The translations under genes and the position numbers were made by a program. This document shows positions 22,213-34,443 of a DNA stretch of 64,000 bases, in pieces; position 1 is the first letter of the stretch; each line of letters begins with the position of its first letter. Below the pieces are notes generated by a model, which ran no database searches, was not told the origin of the DNA, and worked only from the letters and a program-made list of their open reading frames with translations. The DNA comes from Basidiobolus meristosporus CBS 931.73 (Eukaryota > Basidiobolomycota > Basidiobolomycetes > Basidiobolales > Basidiobolaceae): assembly GCA_002104905.1 (NCBI GenBank), contig MCFE01000118.1, positions 98,658 to 162,657 on the forward strand, in the 5' to 3' direction.

Positions 22213-25200
22213 GCCTTAAAGTACTAGAAGCAAGAACAATGTGCCTTTAACTGCATTTGCCTTAATGTTAAGGACAAATTGCTAATTCAATGCTCAAGAG
22301 CAAAAACAGCAAAAAACGCCTGGAAAGCATTAGAAGGCATCTCCCAGTCATGTTCAGCTGCTAAGAAAATGTATATGAGTCAAAAATTCTTTACTACAAA
22401 GATGCTGCCAGGAGAAGAAATGAAAAATCTAGCAACAGAATTACCCTGCTGGTAGATGAAATGGAATCTGTGGGAGTACCAGCTACTGATGAGGATGTGA
22501 AAGTTACCATCCTGAATACCCTGACAGACAAGCTTTGGGGCCTTGTATCAGCCCTAGAGTCCAGAACTGAAGATTTGACCCTTGATTACGTATATGGAAG
22601 GATCCTGGATGAAAATTTAAGAAAATCAAGCGCCAATAAGAAGGAAGAAGAAAATGCTTTAATAAGCAATGATAACCAGCAAAAGAGGTACCCAAGACCC
22701 TACAAAGGCAACAGAAACCTGTTTTGTAACTACTGCAAAAGGAAAGGACACACATCAGACCAGTACTTCAAAAAGAAAGATAGTCGGCAGAAAAAGCCTG
22801 AATATGGAAATGCTGCAACAACTGAAGATAGACTATTCATATCTGCACTAAATATGACTACAAACAAGGGTCCTCAGATGTGGTATATTGACTCTGGAGT
22901 ATCTCAACACTTTACACACCAAAAAGAACTTTTTACCCAATATCAAGAAATTCCAATTAAGAAAGTTTTCATGGGTGACAATAGAACACTTGATGCATTG
23001 GGAGAAGGAACTATCCTAGCAAACCTGAGAAGCAGTGAAGGAAGCCATACACTGACTTTCAAAGAAGTACTCTATGTACCCAAAATAGCCAAGAACATAT
23101 TATCTGTAAGAAGGCCACTGGAGAAGGACTCAATTTCAGCTTTGACAATTCTGGATGCAAGATCACTGATCAAAATGGTGCCCATTTTGCTTTGGGTATC
23201 AGAGATCAGAATCTCTACAAGTTGACTTATATTCCATCATATCTAGAAGCCTATGTAAGTAACTCAAATGAAGAAACACCAATGCTTTGGCACAGGAGAT
23301 TTGGACACATCAATATTGATTATTTGCACAAAATGATCATAGATTGGCAAATTTCTGGAGTAAAAATTGATCCCCCAGCTAGTTTGGAGTACTGTGAAGC
23401 CTGTATATATGGGAAACAACCCAGACAACAGTTCAAGAGCTCTGGGTTGATCAAAACTAAGAAAAAATTAGATCTAATTCACTCAGATCTGTGTGGACCT
23501 ATGCAAAATTTATCCTTAGGTGGAATGAAGTATTTAATCACTTTTGTTGATGATTATACAAGATCCGCATGGGTCTACTTCATGGACAAAAAAAACAAGC
23601 TCTGTCTAAGCTCAGGGAGCTCAAAGCCATGGTGGAGAGAGAAACTGGTGAAAAAATCAAGAAAATACCCTCTGACAATGGTGGAGAATATACCTCAAAA
23701 CTCTTCATCCACTTCTGCAAAATTTATGGGATAAAGCAAGAGACTACTGTAACATACTCCCCACAGCAAATTGGAGTAGCAGAACTTGCTAACAGATCAA
23801 TAATTGATATGTCAAGATCTATGAATCATAATCAAAAATTATCCTATAATATCTGGGTAGAATCAGTTGCCACTTCTGTATACCTTGAAATAGGAGTCAT
23901 AACAGAAGACTTAGTGATTCTACTCCATTTAAAGCATGGTTGGATACAGACCAAGTGCAGAACATCTATGAATATTTGGGTGTGCAGCATATGCCAAGAA
24001 ACTGCCCAGTAATCAGTCAAAATTTGAACCAAAAAGTGTAAAATGCATATTTTTGGGTTACTGTAATAAGAGTAAAGCATACAGACTCTACAATACCAAA
24101 GCAACAAAGCTAATCAAGTCCAGAGATGTGTTGTGTGATGAAAATTCAAAATGTTGACAAAAAATGTCATCAGATGATGATAACAATCTGATCCTAAGTC
24201 CACCAATTGTCAGGATTGAATCAGAGCAAAACAGTGAAATTTTTTCACTCCAGAGGCCTCTACAACCATGTTTCAGCCAGAATCAGTGCCCAGGAATATC
24301 CCAGAAGTGACCATACCAGTATCAAATGCCCAGAGATCCAACCAGTCAAGAAATAGACCAAATTACTATATCAGTGAGGGTACTAACTTAGCCTATGCCT
24401 ATTCAGTCCATATTGATGAACCCCAGACTGTAAAAGAGGCCCTAAATAGCCCTCAGACAAAGCTTTGGAGATCTGCAACAACTGAGGAATATCAGGCCCT
24501 GATGGAAAATCAAACTTGGAACTTGATCAAATTACCAATCAACCAAAAATCAATTTGATGCAGATGGGTCTTCAAGATAAAATACCAGGCTGATGGTACA
24601 ATTGAAAGATACAAAGCAAAACTTGTGGTCAAAGAATACTCTCCAACAAAAGGATCTGACTATACCGAGACCTTTGCACTGGTAGCCAAGTTTAATTCCA
24701 TCAGATTAATATTGGCTATTGCAGCCAAATATAAGTTTTTTATTCATCAAATGGATGTAAAAACTGCATTTTTGAATGGGGAACTTGATGAGGACTTGTA
24801 TATGGACCAGCCTCATGGGCCTGTTGACCAAGATAACCCCCATTTGGTCTGCAAGCTTAAAAAGTCACTATATGGTCTCATACAATCATCAAGAGCCTGG
24901 AATTGCAAGATAGATTCTTATTTGGAATCTTTTAGTTTCAAAAGGAGTAATGCTGTCTATAGTATATACTATAAGCCAGATAGAGTATATCCAGTTCTGT
25001 TAGCTCTATGTGTGGGTGATCTTCTTATTGCCGCCATTAACCTAGAAATATTGGAAGAGACTAAATCCAGCCTATCTAAGGAGTTCAAGATGTCCAATCT
25101 AGGAGAACTCAGTTACTACTTAGGGATTACGTTCTCCATAGACAGAGGTACTCAGACAATTACCCTAAGCTAATCCAAGTATATTCCAGATATACTAAAT

Positions 25201-26120
25201 AAGTACCAAATGGAAGACTGTAAACCGGCAGCTACCCCAATGGAAACAAACCTTAACTTGGTCAAAACTCAACCAAATCAAGAGAGCTTGGTGCCATCTG
25301 CAAGCCCTGACTTTCCTTATTAGTTTATGGTTGGCAGTCTGATGTATATTATGCTTGGAACACTTCCAGATATCTCATGTTCAGTGGGAGTTGTCAGCCA
25401 GCAAAATCAGAATTATGGATCTGATCATATTGCAGTAGTTTAGTGGATTTTTAGATACCTAAAAGGAACTGCTGCTATCAGCTTAAGATACACTTATAAG
25501 GATTCAGAACAGGATCTTGTGGGATACTCTAATGCAGGTTGGGGACAAAATTTGGAAGACAGAAGATCCACCACAGGATGCACCTTTCTTTACTGTCAAG
25601 GAGCGATTTCATGGAATTCAAAAAAGCAACCAACTGTGACACTTACTACCACAGAGGCAGAGTACATGGCAGCCTGTGAAGCTACAAAAGAGGTAATGTG
25701 GCTAAGAACGCTTTTTACAGATTTAGGCCTATGTAAAAAAACGCCTATTATTATATTTCAAGATACTCAAGGATTTATACAATTAGGTAGAAATCAAACT
25801 TTTCATGCTAGAGCCAAGCACATGGATATTAGATATCATTTCATACATGAAGCTATAGAGAATAACTTAGTTAGCTTAGTTTACTGTCATACAGATGAAA
25901 TGATTGCAGACATATTTACCAAACCATTAGTTAGAGACAAGCTTGAATATCTTAGGTCAAAATTAGGACTAGCCAGTATGAACATTTGGCTGAGTGGGGG
26001 TGTTGTAAAACTTTGTAATTCTCCCTAAACACTCACCTAACTTAGTCACTTAGATCATTACCCTCAAATCCTAGAGAATACTGACCAAATCCTTGTTGGG
26101 ATTTACTTAAAATATTTTTA
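22213..26120 (+). mobile_element. Copia-A copy 3: gag-pol with truncated 3' LTR, no 5' LTR
   Basis: Starts in mid-gag (LNVKDKLLIQCSRAKTAKNA region) and runs through CCHC (CNYCKRKGHTSDQ, last Cys changed to Tyr), protease (YIDSGVSQHFTHQ), integrase, RT and RNase H. The open segments are 22461-23225, 23192-24012, 24268-24558, 24625-25173 and 25519-26028, separated by frameshifts and stops. The catalytic box reads CVGDLLIA instead of YVDDLIIA. The 3' LTR starts at 26001 and is cut at 26120. Confidence 0.85.
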
Positions 26121-26514
26121 ATCTGTAATACATATATAAAGCTAGCTATATTGAATACTGTGCTTGTTGTAAGAGTCTTGGAGATATTGGAAGTGACTGG
26201 GAGAACAAGTAGATTATGTGGTTTTCACTTAATGATTTATTGAATGTAAAAGTTGTATTTATACTTTTACCTAGTCTTGGCATTACAAACACGTAGAATA
26301 GGTTAAGGAAGGTCCCAAGAGCATTTGTGCAAAGTTTGGGGCTGATTGGACAACTTTGAGAATTTTCATGTTCTGGGTACCAGGTATTTTGATAAAAAAT
26401 ATTTTAAGTAAATCCCAACAAGGAATTTGGTCAGTATTCCCTAGGATTTGAGGGTAATGATCTAAGTGACTAAGTTAGGTGAGTATTTAGGTGGAATTAC
26501 AAACTTTTACAACA
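26121..26514 (-). repeat. Inverted-repeat arm: 44-bp flank plus a full copia-A LTR (minus)
   Basis: 26165-26514 is a complete copia-A LTR in minus orientation (TGTTGTAAGAG ... TTTTACAACA on the plus strand). The preceding 44 bp (26121-26164) is the reverse complement of 28980-29023, which follows the plus-strand LTR of copy 4. The two arms therefore form a 394/393-bp inverted repeat around a truncated copia-A body. Confidence 0.85.
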
Positions 26515-28619
26515 CAAAATAGGAGTTATAACAGAATACTTTGTGATTCTACTCCATTTGAAGCATGGTATGGACAAAGACCAAGTGCAGAACATCTAAG
26601 AATATTTGGGTGTACAGCATATGCCAAAAAACTGGCCGGAAATCAGTCAAAATTTGAGCCAAAAAGTGCAAAATGCATATTTTTGGGCTACTGCAATGAG
26701 AGTAAGGCATACAGACTCTACAATACCAAAGCAAAGAAGCTGATCAAGTCCAGGGATGTGTTGTTTGATGAAAATTCAAAATTTTTACAAAAAATGACAT
26801 CAGATGATGACAAAAATTTGATCTCAAGTCCACCAATTGTCAGGATTAAATCAGAGCAAAACAGTGAAATTTTTTCACTCCAGAGGACTCTGCAACCATG
26901 GTTCAGCCAGAATCAGTGCCCAGGAATATCCCAGAAGTGATCATTCCAGTATCAAATGCCTGGAGATCCAATTGGACAAGAAATAGCCCAAATTACTATA
27001 TCAATGAGGGTACAAACTTAGCCTATGCCTATTCAGTCCATATTGATGAACCCCAGACTGTAAAAGAGGCCCTAAATAGCCCTCAGACAAAGTTTTGGAG
27101 ATCTGCAATGACAGAGGAATATCAGGCCCTGATGGAAAATCAAACTTGGAACTTAGTTAAATTACCAATTAACCAAAAATCAATTGGATGCAGATGGGTC
27201 TTCAAGACAAAATACAAGGCTGATGGTACAATTGAAAGATGCAAAGCAAGACTTGTAGCCAAAGGAAACTCTCACACAAAAGGACTTGACTATACTGAGA
27301 CCTTTGCACTGGTAGCCAAGTTTAATTCCATCAGATTAATATTGGCTATTGCAGCCAAATATAAGTTTTTTATTCATCAAATGGATGTAAAAACTGCATT
27401 TTTGAATGGGGAACTTGATGAGGACTTGTATATGGACCAGCCTGATGAGTTTGTTGACCAAGATAACCCCCATTTAGTCTGCAAGCTTAAAAAGTCACTA
27501 TATGGTCTCATACAATCATCAAGAGCCTGGAATTGCCAGATAGATTCTTATTTGGAATCTTTGAGTTTCAAAAGGAGTAATGCTGACTATAGTATATACT
27601 ATAAGCCAGATAGAGCTAATCCAGCTCTATTAGCTCAATATGTGGATGATCTTATTATAGCCACCAATAACCTAGCAACATTGGAAGAGACTAAATCCTG
27701 CCTATCTGAAGAGTTCAAGATGTCTGATCTAGGAGAACTCAGTTACTACTTAGGGATTAAGTTCTCCATAGACAGAAGTACCCAGACTATCACCCTAAGC
27801 CAATCCAAGTATATTCAAGATATACTAAAGAAGTACCAAATTGAAGACTGTAAACTGGCAGCTACCCCAATGGAGACAAACCTTAACTTGGTCAAAACTC
27901 AACCAAATCAAGAGAGCTTGGTGCCATCTGAAAGCCCTGACTTTCCTTATCAATCTATAATCAGCAGTCTGATGTATATCATGCTTGGAACATGTCCAGA
28001 TATCTCATATTCAGTGGGAGTTGTCAGCCAACATAATCAGAACTATGGATCTGATTGTATTGCAGCAGTTAAGCAGATTTTTAGATACCTAAAAGGAACT
28101 GCTGATCTCTGCTTAAGATACACTTATAAGGATTCAGAACAGGATCTTGTGGGATACTCTGATGCTAATTGGGGACAAAATTTAGAAGACAGAAGATCCA
28201 CCACAGGATACACCTTTCTTTACTGTAAAGGAGCAATTTCATGGAATTCAAGAAAGCAACCAACCATAGCACTTTCCACCACAGAGGCAGAGTATATGGC
28301 AGCCTGTGAAGCTACAAAAGAAGCAAGGTTGTTAAGAAAACTTTTTACAGATTTAGGCCTATGTCAAAAAATGCCTATTACTTTATTTCAAGATAATCAA
28401 GGATGTATACAATTAGGTAGAAATCCAACTTTTCATGCTAGAACCAAGCACATAGATATTAGACATCATTTCATACGTGAAGCTATAGAGAATAACTTAG
28501 TTAGCTTAGTTAACTGTCCTACAGATGAAATGATTGCAGACATATTTACCAAACCATTAGCTAGAGACAAGTTTGAATATCTTAGGTCAAAATTAGGACT
28601 AGTCAGTATGAAAATTTAG
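26515..28619 (+). pseudogene. Copia-A copy 4 pol: integrase C-terminus, RT and RNase H
   Basis: It starts abruptly in integrase (NRSYNRILCDSTPFEAWYGQ, then RPSAEHLRIFGCTAYAKKL). After a frameshift near 26890-26900, a 573-residue open frame (26898-28619) covers the linker, RT ([20 protein letters not shown], then YVDDLIIATNN with the catalytic pair intact) and RNase H (YSDANWGQNLEDRRSTTGYT, then STTEAEYMAACEAT). It ends at the normal pol stop. Gag, protease and most of integrase are missing, so it cannot move on its own. Confidence 0.85.
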
Positions 28620-28630
28620 CTGAGTGGGAG

Positions 28631-28979
28631 TGTTGTAAAAGTTTGTAATTCCACCTAAATATTCACCTAACTTAGTCACTTAGGTCATTACCCTCAAATC
28701 CTAGAGAATACTGACCAAATTCCTTGTTGGGATTTACTTAAAATATTTTTTATCAAAATACCAGGCACCCAGAACATGAAATTCTCAAAGTTGTCCAAAC
28801 AGCCCCAAACTTTGCACACATGTTCTTGGGACCTTTCTTAACCTATCCTATGTGTTTGTAATGCCAAGACTAGGTAAAAGTATAAATACTACTTTTACAT
28901 TCAATAAATCATTAAGTGAAAACCACATAATCTACTTGTTCTCCCAGTCACTTCCAATATCTCCAAGACTCTTACAACA
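28631..28979 (+). repeat. Copia-A 3' LTR of copy 4 (full length, 349 bp)
   Basis: Starts TGTTGTAA and ends TTACAACA, 8-bp inverted termini. It matches the 5' LTRs at 53457 and 59464 along its length. Internal signals are TATAAATA near 28881 and AATAAATC near 28903, probably promoter and polyadenylation elements. Confidence 0.85.
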
Positions 28980-29171
28980 AGCACAGTATTCAATATAGCT
29001 AGCTTTATATATGTATTACAGATTACAAACTCTCAATATGTGTTTATTACTTATGAGTAGTTTGTTGAGTTGGAGTGTAGTAATCATTAAGTAGTCACTT
29101 AAATATGCATGCTGACTTAGCTGCATATATCTTATTCTGTGAATAGCATTCTGTCCTGACTAAGTTTCTTG
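28980..29171. other. Spacer with inverted 44-bp flank
   Basis: 28980-29023 is the reverse complement of 26121-26164. The rest is AT-rich without recognised features. It lies between two copia-A LTRs in opposite orientation. Confidence 0.6.
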
Positions 29172-29415
29172 TGTTGTAAGAGTCTTGGAGATATTGGAAG
29201 CGACTGGGAGAACAAGTAGATTATGTGGTTTTCACTTAATGATTTATTGAATGTAAAAGTAGTATTTATACTTTTACCTAGTCTTGGCATTACAAACATG
29301 TAGAATAGGTTAAGGAAGGTCCCAAGAACATGTGTGCAAAGTTTGGGGCTGTTTGGACAACTTTGAGAATTTTCATGTTCTGGGTGCCTGGTATTTTGGT
29401 AAAAAATATTTTAAG
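29172..29415 (-). repeat. Truncated copia-A LTR, minus orientation
   Basis: Starts TGTTGTAAGAGTCTTGGAG, the reverse complement of the LTR 3' end, and matches the LTR until about 29415, where it breaks off within the first third. It marks the right edge of the repeat-rich block; unique sequence follows. Confidence 0.8.
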
Positions 29416-29894
29416 CCATGTGAATTATTGAGGTGATGAATTGGCAAACTGAACTCCAACCAAAACCCTCATAACTCCAGTGAGGTGTAGGTGTAGGCGT
29501 AGGTGTAATATGTGGAATTTGCAACCAGTACAAAAGCAAAGCCATCGTGAACAACCCATACAATTCAGCTCATTTGATAGGATTCATCATAATCACGCAA
29601 TTCCACAACCAATACCCGCCCACAAGACTTGGTTAAAGTGGCATATCTCGATAGGTGGTTGTTTGCACCACCGGCACGTAACAGAGGAGGTTGAAGAAAG
29701 GCAAGTCTGCACTGGAACCCCCGGTTAGAGTGCTCACCCCTCGTTCGGAACAAACAGAAGCACAGCAACGTCCATCGTCGGATATGTGTTTATTTAGCAT
29801 GATTTACCAAGTGAACCATTTATGAATGCAGTGTTGCTCGGGATACAAAGCGCCGTGAGAGGAGGAGGGTACAGAGCTTGGTGAATGCGAGGGT
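29416..29894. other. Unique intergenic region at the edge of the gene island
   Basis: Contains four GTGTAG-type hexamers in tandem near 29486-29510. No gene is recognised. The right part must contain the 3' UTR of the minus-strand LYR gene. Confidence 0.4.
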
Positions 29895-30149
29895 TTATTT
29901 TTCAACCACCAGCTTCTCGGTTTGGAATTGGGAGTTGATGAATCCCTGTCTTTTGACCACCTCCAGGTCTTTCTTGCCACGCTGGATCAAGCTCTGCACT
30001 TGATTAGCGTCAGTCACCGATGCGTTGGCACGGAAGGCGTCACGGGTACGACGAATGGCGTACTCACGGAAGTTGTAGGAGGAGAAGGTGTTTCCAGCCT
30101 TCAGGAGGTCTCTGTAGAGACGAAGGACTTGGTTGCGTGTGTCGGCCAT
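29895..30149 (-). CDS. ISD11: ISD11/LYRM4-type LYR protein, Fe-S cluster biogenesis
   Basis: An 84-residue intronless protein starting MADTRNQVLRLYRDLLKAG. The Leu-Tyr-Arg motif within the first 15 residues, the FREYAIRRTRDAFRAN block at about 28-43 and the basic C-terminal helix (VQSLIQRGKKDLEVVKRQGF) are hallmarks of ISD11. That small mitochondrial-matrix partner stabilises the cysteine desulfurase Nfs1 and links it to acyl carrier protein. The length is that of the family (80-95 residues). An upstream in-frame start would add 17 residues (MRRSVSLSDF), but homologues begin near the second Met, so I chose 30149. Other LYR proteins (LYRM1, LYRM9) are possible but fit less well. Confidence 0.8.
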   Translation of the reverse strand: MADTRNQVLRLYRDLLKAGNTFSSYNFREYAIRRTRDAFRANASVTDANQVQSLIQRGKKDLEVVKRQGFINSQFQTEKLVVEK

Positions 30150-31376
30150 AGTGGTGGAATACGCTGGTTTGAAATCGGATAGAGAGACGCTCCTCCTCAA
30201 AAACGAAAATTCCTCTTAACCCACCGGTTACTGCGGCGATCACGATCTCATCATCGATGATGTGAAATCAAATATGATCCTGATTAGTAAACGCCGGTGC
30301 AGTTCATGGCCAGAAAAGATTGATTACACACCAGCAATGGCCAATATGTAGACCCCGTTTCCACACTGGTGTACGGATTCCAATTCGATTCATATTTAGA
30401 TTGATAAAATCTGACGGATGCACCAATGGGCCCACTGGCTGCCCTGTGGTGAGAGGGGTGGCCAGCTTGGCTGATCTGAAAGACACCACTCCGCCTCTCT
30501 CGCAAAGCCCTGCTTTGCCCCAGCCTGGCCCTCATTCAGAGCGCTGCCCATCCATGCACACCACCCGCAGTGGATCAAAGCTGCCTCGATGATGCTTCTG
30601 CGTATAGCGCACGCACAGTAACCCGGACCGACGGCGCCTGGCCGCTAGATATTACATCAGCTCCTGGAAGGCCACTCTTCGTGGCTACTGGCTGCGGGCC
30701 ATGTCCAGGAGACCAACCAGCGCCAGCAATCTACGGTAGGCTGGTCCATTGAAGAGGTGTCCACACAGACTCAGCACTCGCTTGGTGCAATTAGCTTCGC
30801 CCGTCACGACAAGTGCAACTGGCATAGGTATTGAGGGCCTCCGGTTACCCACCCGCCGTTTCTTACCAATCACCAGGCATTCACTACCGCATGCTGCAAA
30901 TACCGAAGCCTGCTGGGGATTGGCTAGAGATTTAATATAGCAATTATTTACCAAATCTCCAGGGCCAACGAGATGCCGCCATTCGCAACATGTAAAGTGA
31001 GGCCAGATGTCATTTTTCGAAGCACCCCTTTTCCAGTCCATGTTGGTACCCTCATTTCTCAATGGCACCGCAGCGTGATCTGTCCTTTCATACACCGTTT
31101 GGAACCAAAACGCTTTAAAAACCAGTGGTGGGTTTGCGCCGTTTCTGTTGACTGCCCATCGTTTACTTTCAAAGCCATCACAGCCGTAACCAGCTTGAAT
31201 ACTACCCGGCTATACTTCGATCCCCCGCAAGCGCCATTCTTCTTTCCACGCTGTTGAGTTCAGTGAAAGCTTCACCGACACGGAACTGTTTTTGACCTTG
31301 ATACCATTGCACTAGTTTACCCATTGTTTTGGTTGCGCCACCCTCAGTAGTTATTACTGTCAGTAACATCCCCTAG
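30150..31376. other. Intergenic region between ISD11 and REEP genes
   Basis: About 1.2 kb containing the two divergent promoters. Several short open frames on both strands lack recognisable domains, splice context or start context, and I see no gene in them. Confidence 0.4.
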
Positions 31377-32405
31377 ATGGTCTTAATATATGTATTGACA
31401 AAGGCTGTGTGGTAACGGGACATCGCTGTCAACCTCTTTGTTTGTATGCGCTGAAGCTCACATATTCGTCCATTCCAGCACTGTTGGGGGCCTTCTTTAT
31501 CCAGCCTATGCTTCATTCAAAGCGCTTGAGGAACGACGCTCCGAGGAGCTTCTTACCTGGCTGATGTTTTGGATAGTTATGGGAGTATTTACTGCGGTGG
31601 AATTTGTAGCGGATATAGTTGTATTCTGGTAAGTGCAGAAACCCCGTCGTTTGCCAGCCGCCACGGCATCATGCAAAAGACTAACCGATGGCCGGACCTC
31701 ATGAAGGTTTCCTTTCTATTATCAACTCAAGATGCTCTTTATACTATGGCTCATCCTACCGCAGACTCAAGTACCGCCACCCGCATTTCTCATATTGTCG
31801 GTTGCCACCGAACTCACCGACTGACTTTCTTGTAGGGCTCCACCTACCTGTACAACACCTTTATCCACCCTACCCTGGTTCGCCACGAGACGGAGATTGA
31901 CGGAATGATAGAGAAAGTGCAAACAGAGGTGAAGAACACTTCGGTGGAGCTAGGCAAACGTGGGGTGGAAGTATTACAAAAGGCCGCCATTGAGTCCATA
32001 GCCAAGGTACAGCTAACTTGCAGATAAGCTTTAGTCCAGACACCCGTTCTTACCGTTTGGTTAACCGATCTCGGGGTCATTGCTTAGGGCCAATATTTCC
32101 TAATGGACCACTTAGCACAACAGGCCGAGGCGGGGCCTTCATCCACCGTACGCTTAGAAGAGATTCAGGACGAAGAGGAATCTAAGACCGACAGTAGCAC
32201 AACAAGCAAGGTACAAAGCGACAAGAAAGACGCCAGTGAGATGCGGACACGCTCTAGGACCAAGGCCCGTACCCAGAGGCCCGGCAAAAACGATATTGTG
32301 GTCATCGACGAGAACCTGTCATTCTCGGACCGAGACGTAGACGATCTGGTGGGCTTCGATTCCGATTCTGACACTCCGCTGATCTTGCGCTCGAGAAGAA
32401 CCTGA
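31377..32405 (+). CDS. REEP/HVA22/Yop1-family membrane-shaping protein, 5 exons
   Basis: Exons 31377-31411, 31479-31628, 31707-31770, 31836-32006 and 32088-32405 join in frame to 245 residues, with GT-AG introns of 66-81 nt. The TB2/DP1/HVA22 domain (PF03134) is clear: LLYPAYASFKALEE, LLTWLMFWIVMGVFTAVEF, DIVVFWFPFYYQLKML, FILWLILPQTQGSTYLYNTF and IHPTLVRHE. These paired hydrophobic hairpins bend tubular ER membrane. The short N-terminus before the first hairpin resembles REEP1-4 more than Yop1. After the domain comes an amphipathic helix (about 85-140), then an acidic/basic disordered tail ending in ILRSRRT. Without the last splice the protein would end six codons after residue 140, so an alternative short form is possible. 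Confidence 0.85.
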
Positions 32406-33046
32406 ACTAGTCGCCACAACGGCATCCACCACTGCGGAACTGTGGTGGATGCATGGCTAGTCTGATGTCGTGTTGCGATTGTAATGTTATATGTTCACTT
32501 GGATCCGCCACCCGGTAGTCGCAGCAGCTCTTGCCAAAAACGGAACCTCGACGCTTGTCTTTTCCTTCCACCGAATGCTTCACTTGCACGAGGATTGTGT
32601 ATTGCGGATATGGAAAGTTCAAAATAAACTCGCTTCTTGCATTACTGGTATGGTTGGGTTGTGGGATGAAGGATTGCCTCCTCCATGGTATCGGTGTGGA
32701 CTGATGGTACCCAGCGGTGGGAAATACCGGTAAATTACCGAGCGGGTAAGATTCCTTGATACTCTAGAATAGGAATACGTAGGGATGGGTAAGTCATGAC
32801 TTCAATTTCAGATTTCATCGAATGAAATTCTTGCAGCGTCTGGTTTAAGAACTCTGCCTCATTACATTGACATCATTTCAGACTGTAGTTTATTGTTCAA
32901 CGTAATATTGGCTACCTTACCAGCTATAGAAGCATACACCACCTACTCTCCAGTCTCGCCCCAACCCTTGACAGTGCTGCCAGGTCACCGACTTACCCGA
33001 TCAAAGAACCTTTCGAATTGTTTGCACGCGAAGAGCCTACTTGCAA
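32406..33046. other. Intergenic region between REEP and RABL3 genes
   Basis: Tail-to-head spacing of 0.64 kb, with no recognised gene. It should hold the REEP 3' end and the RABL3 promoter. Confidence 0.4.
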
Positions 33047-34443
33047 ATGTCCACTGGCCAGATCTCCGTTGATCCAGCAGATAGGGTACGGGTTGTTGTG
33101 ATAGGAGATAATGGAGTGGTAAGCACGGTCCCCTTCTATTTACGGGCTGCATGGCCCTTCCGAAAGACATCCTTACGGCACTAACTCTTTGCGCTTGTTT
33201 CTTGTCGGTAGGGAAAAACCAGCTTGGTGCACGTACTCTGCCACGATGAACCGTTAAAGCATTTCGCTCGTTCAGGCGGTTTCTCTGTGGATGTCAAGGT
33301 AAGTTCTGCTTTGGGAAGGGTCGATTCCGGACACTTTTGCTGAGACCTTGTTTGGCTGTGTGCAGCTCCACGAGTACAAAGGAAACCATAAGAATTACTG
33401 GGTGGAGTTCGTAGACGTTTTCGGAACCGCCAAGCACTCCAAATCAAGGAATATCTTCTATTCCAACGTCAACGGGATCATTCTGGTGCACGACTTAAGC
33501 AACCGTAAGTCCTACTACAATCTCTGGCGGTGGATGGAAGAGGTCTTGGATTCGGAGGCTTTTAAAGATGGTGAACGGGTTGGTCCCACCAACTTCCCCT
33601 CAACTCCCATTCAAAGTGGCCACTATAAAAGAAGGAACAACGGTAACTCCAGGAATTGTCGCCCGCCCCGCACAGGCTGTTTTACTCACACCCCTCACCT
33701 GTAGAGTACGATTTCGAACTAACCATAGGTGAAAGTCGAACCTCCATTCCAGTATTGATCGTTGGGAACAAGGAGGACTTGACCTCCGAAGCGAGTCGCC
33801 CGCGTCGATACAGCATTGCTGATGAATTTGGCGGTGAATGTGTTAACACGGTAAGCCCATCGTACCAGGATGATTCCTGCGACTTCTCCAGCCAAATACG
33901 CTTATTGACCTTTACAAAACCACCATGTAGTGCGCGATAACCACCCTATCCGGAAGTACATCCGAAAGGATTGGCGCATTTTTCGACAAAGTCATCGAGC
34001 GGAAGTTTGGTGACAGCTTGTATCGGAACAACTACGCGAGCACACCCTCACGCTCCGCAAGCACCGGCACCAACACATCCTTTAGCCCGCCAGGCTCCCC
34101 CAAACCGTACACAAAAGAGCTCCCCGGAGACCATAGACGGCGACTTCCCCCATCCACCGGGAGTCTCTACGGAGCCGCTAGCCCCGGAAGTTTAAAGGGC
34201 CGTACTCGAACCCCGAGTATGGGCCGTCCGGGAAGTCCGATGCGTGATCCTAGGTATTCACCACTTGGTGTCACTATTCTAGAGCCCACACTTAGATATT
34301 TGTGTAGGAGTAATCCGTTCTTTGCTCAAGACTCGCCCACGCCCAGCCATCACGGGCCAGGAGTTGGCGGAAACGGCCACATACCACGGCCTGGCTCCCC
34401 GGGGAGAATCTTCAGTAACCCAAGCAAGTTCCATTACAAATGA
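33047..34443 (+). CDS. RABL3: RABL3-type small GTPase with a long disordered C-terminal tail, 5 exons
   Basis: Exons 33047-33118, 33212-33298, 33366-33570, 33705-33850 and 33931-34443 join in frame to 340 residues. The P-loop GDNGVGKT is at residues 20-27, and SVDVKLHEYKG follows in the switch I position. FVDVFGTAKHSKSRNIFYSN, then VNGIILVHDLSNRKSYYNLW, matches the RABL3 signature (WDVGG...FYNSVNGIIFVHDLTNKKS). NKED is the G4 base-specificity motif, and the G domain closes with IGAFFDKVIERKFG. Animal RABL3 ends soon after this helix. Here about 130 residues rich in Ser, Pro, Gly and Arg follow, with repeated GSP motifs and no prenylation CAAX. A further 54-nt in-frame intron (34255-34308) could be removed from the tail. 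Confidence 0.85.

Noticed and set aside
30685-31095. 136-codon minus-strand open frame between ISD11 and REEP genes
   Set aside because: No domain, no splice context, low-complexity composition changes; overlapping short frames exist on the other strand too.
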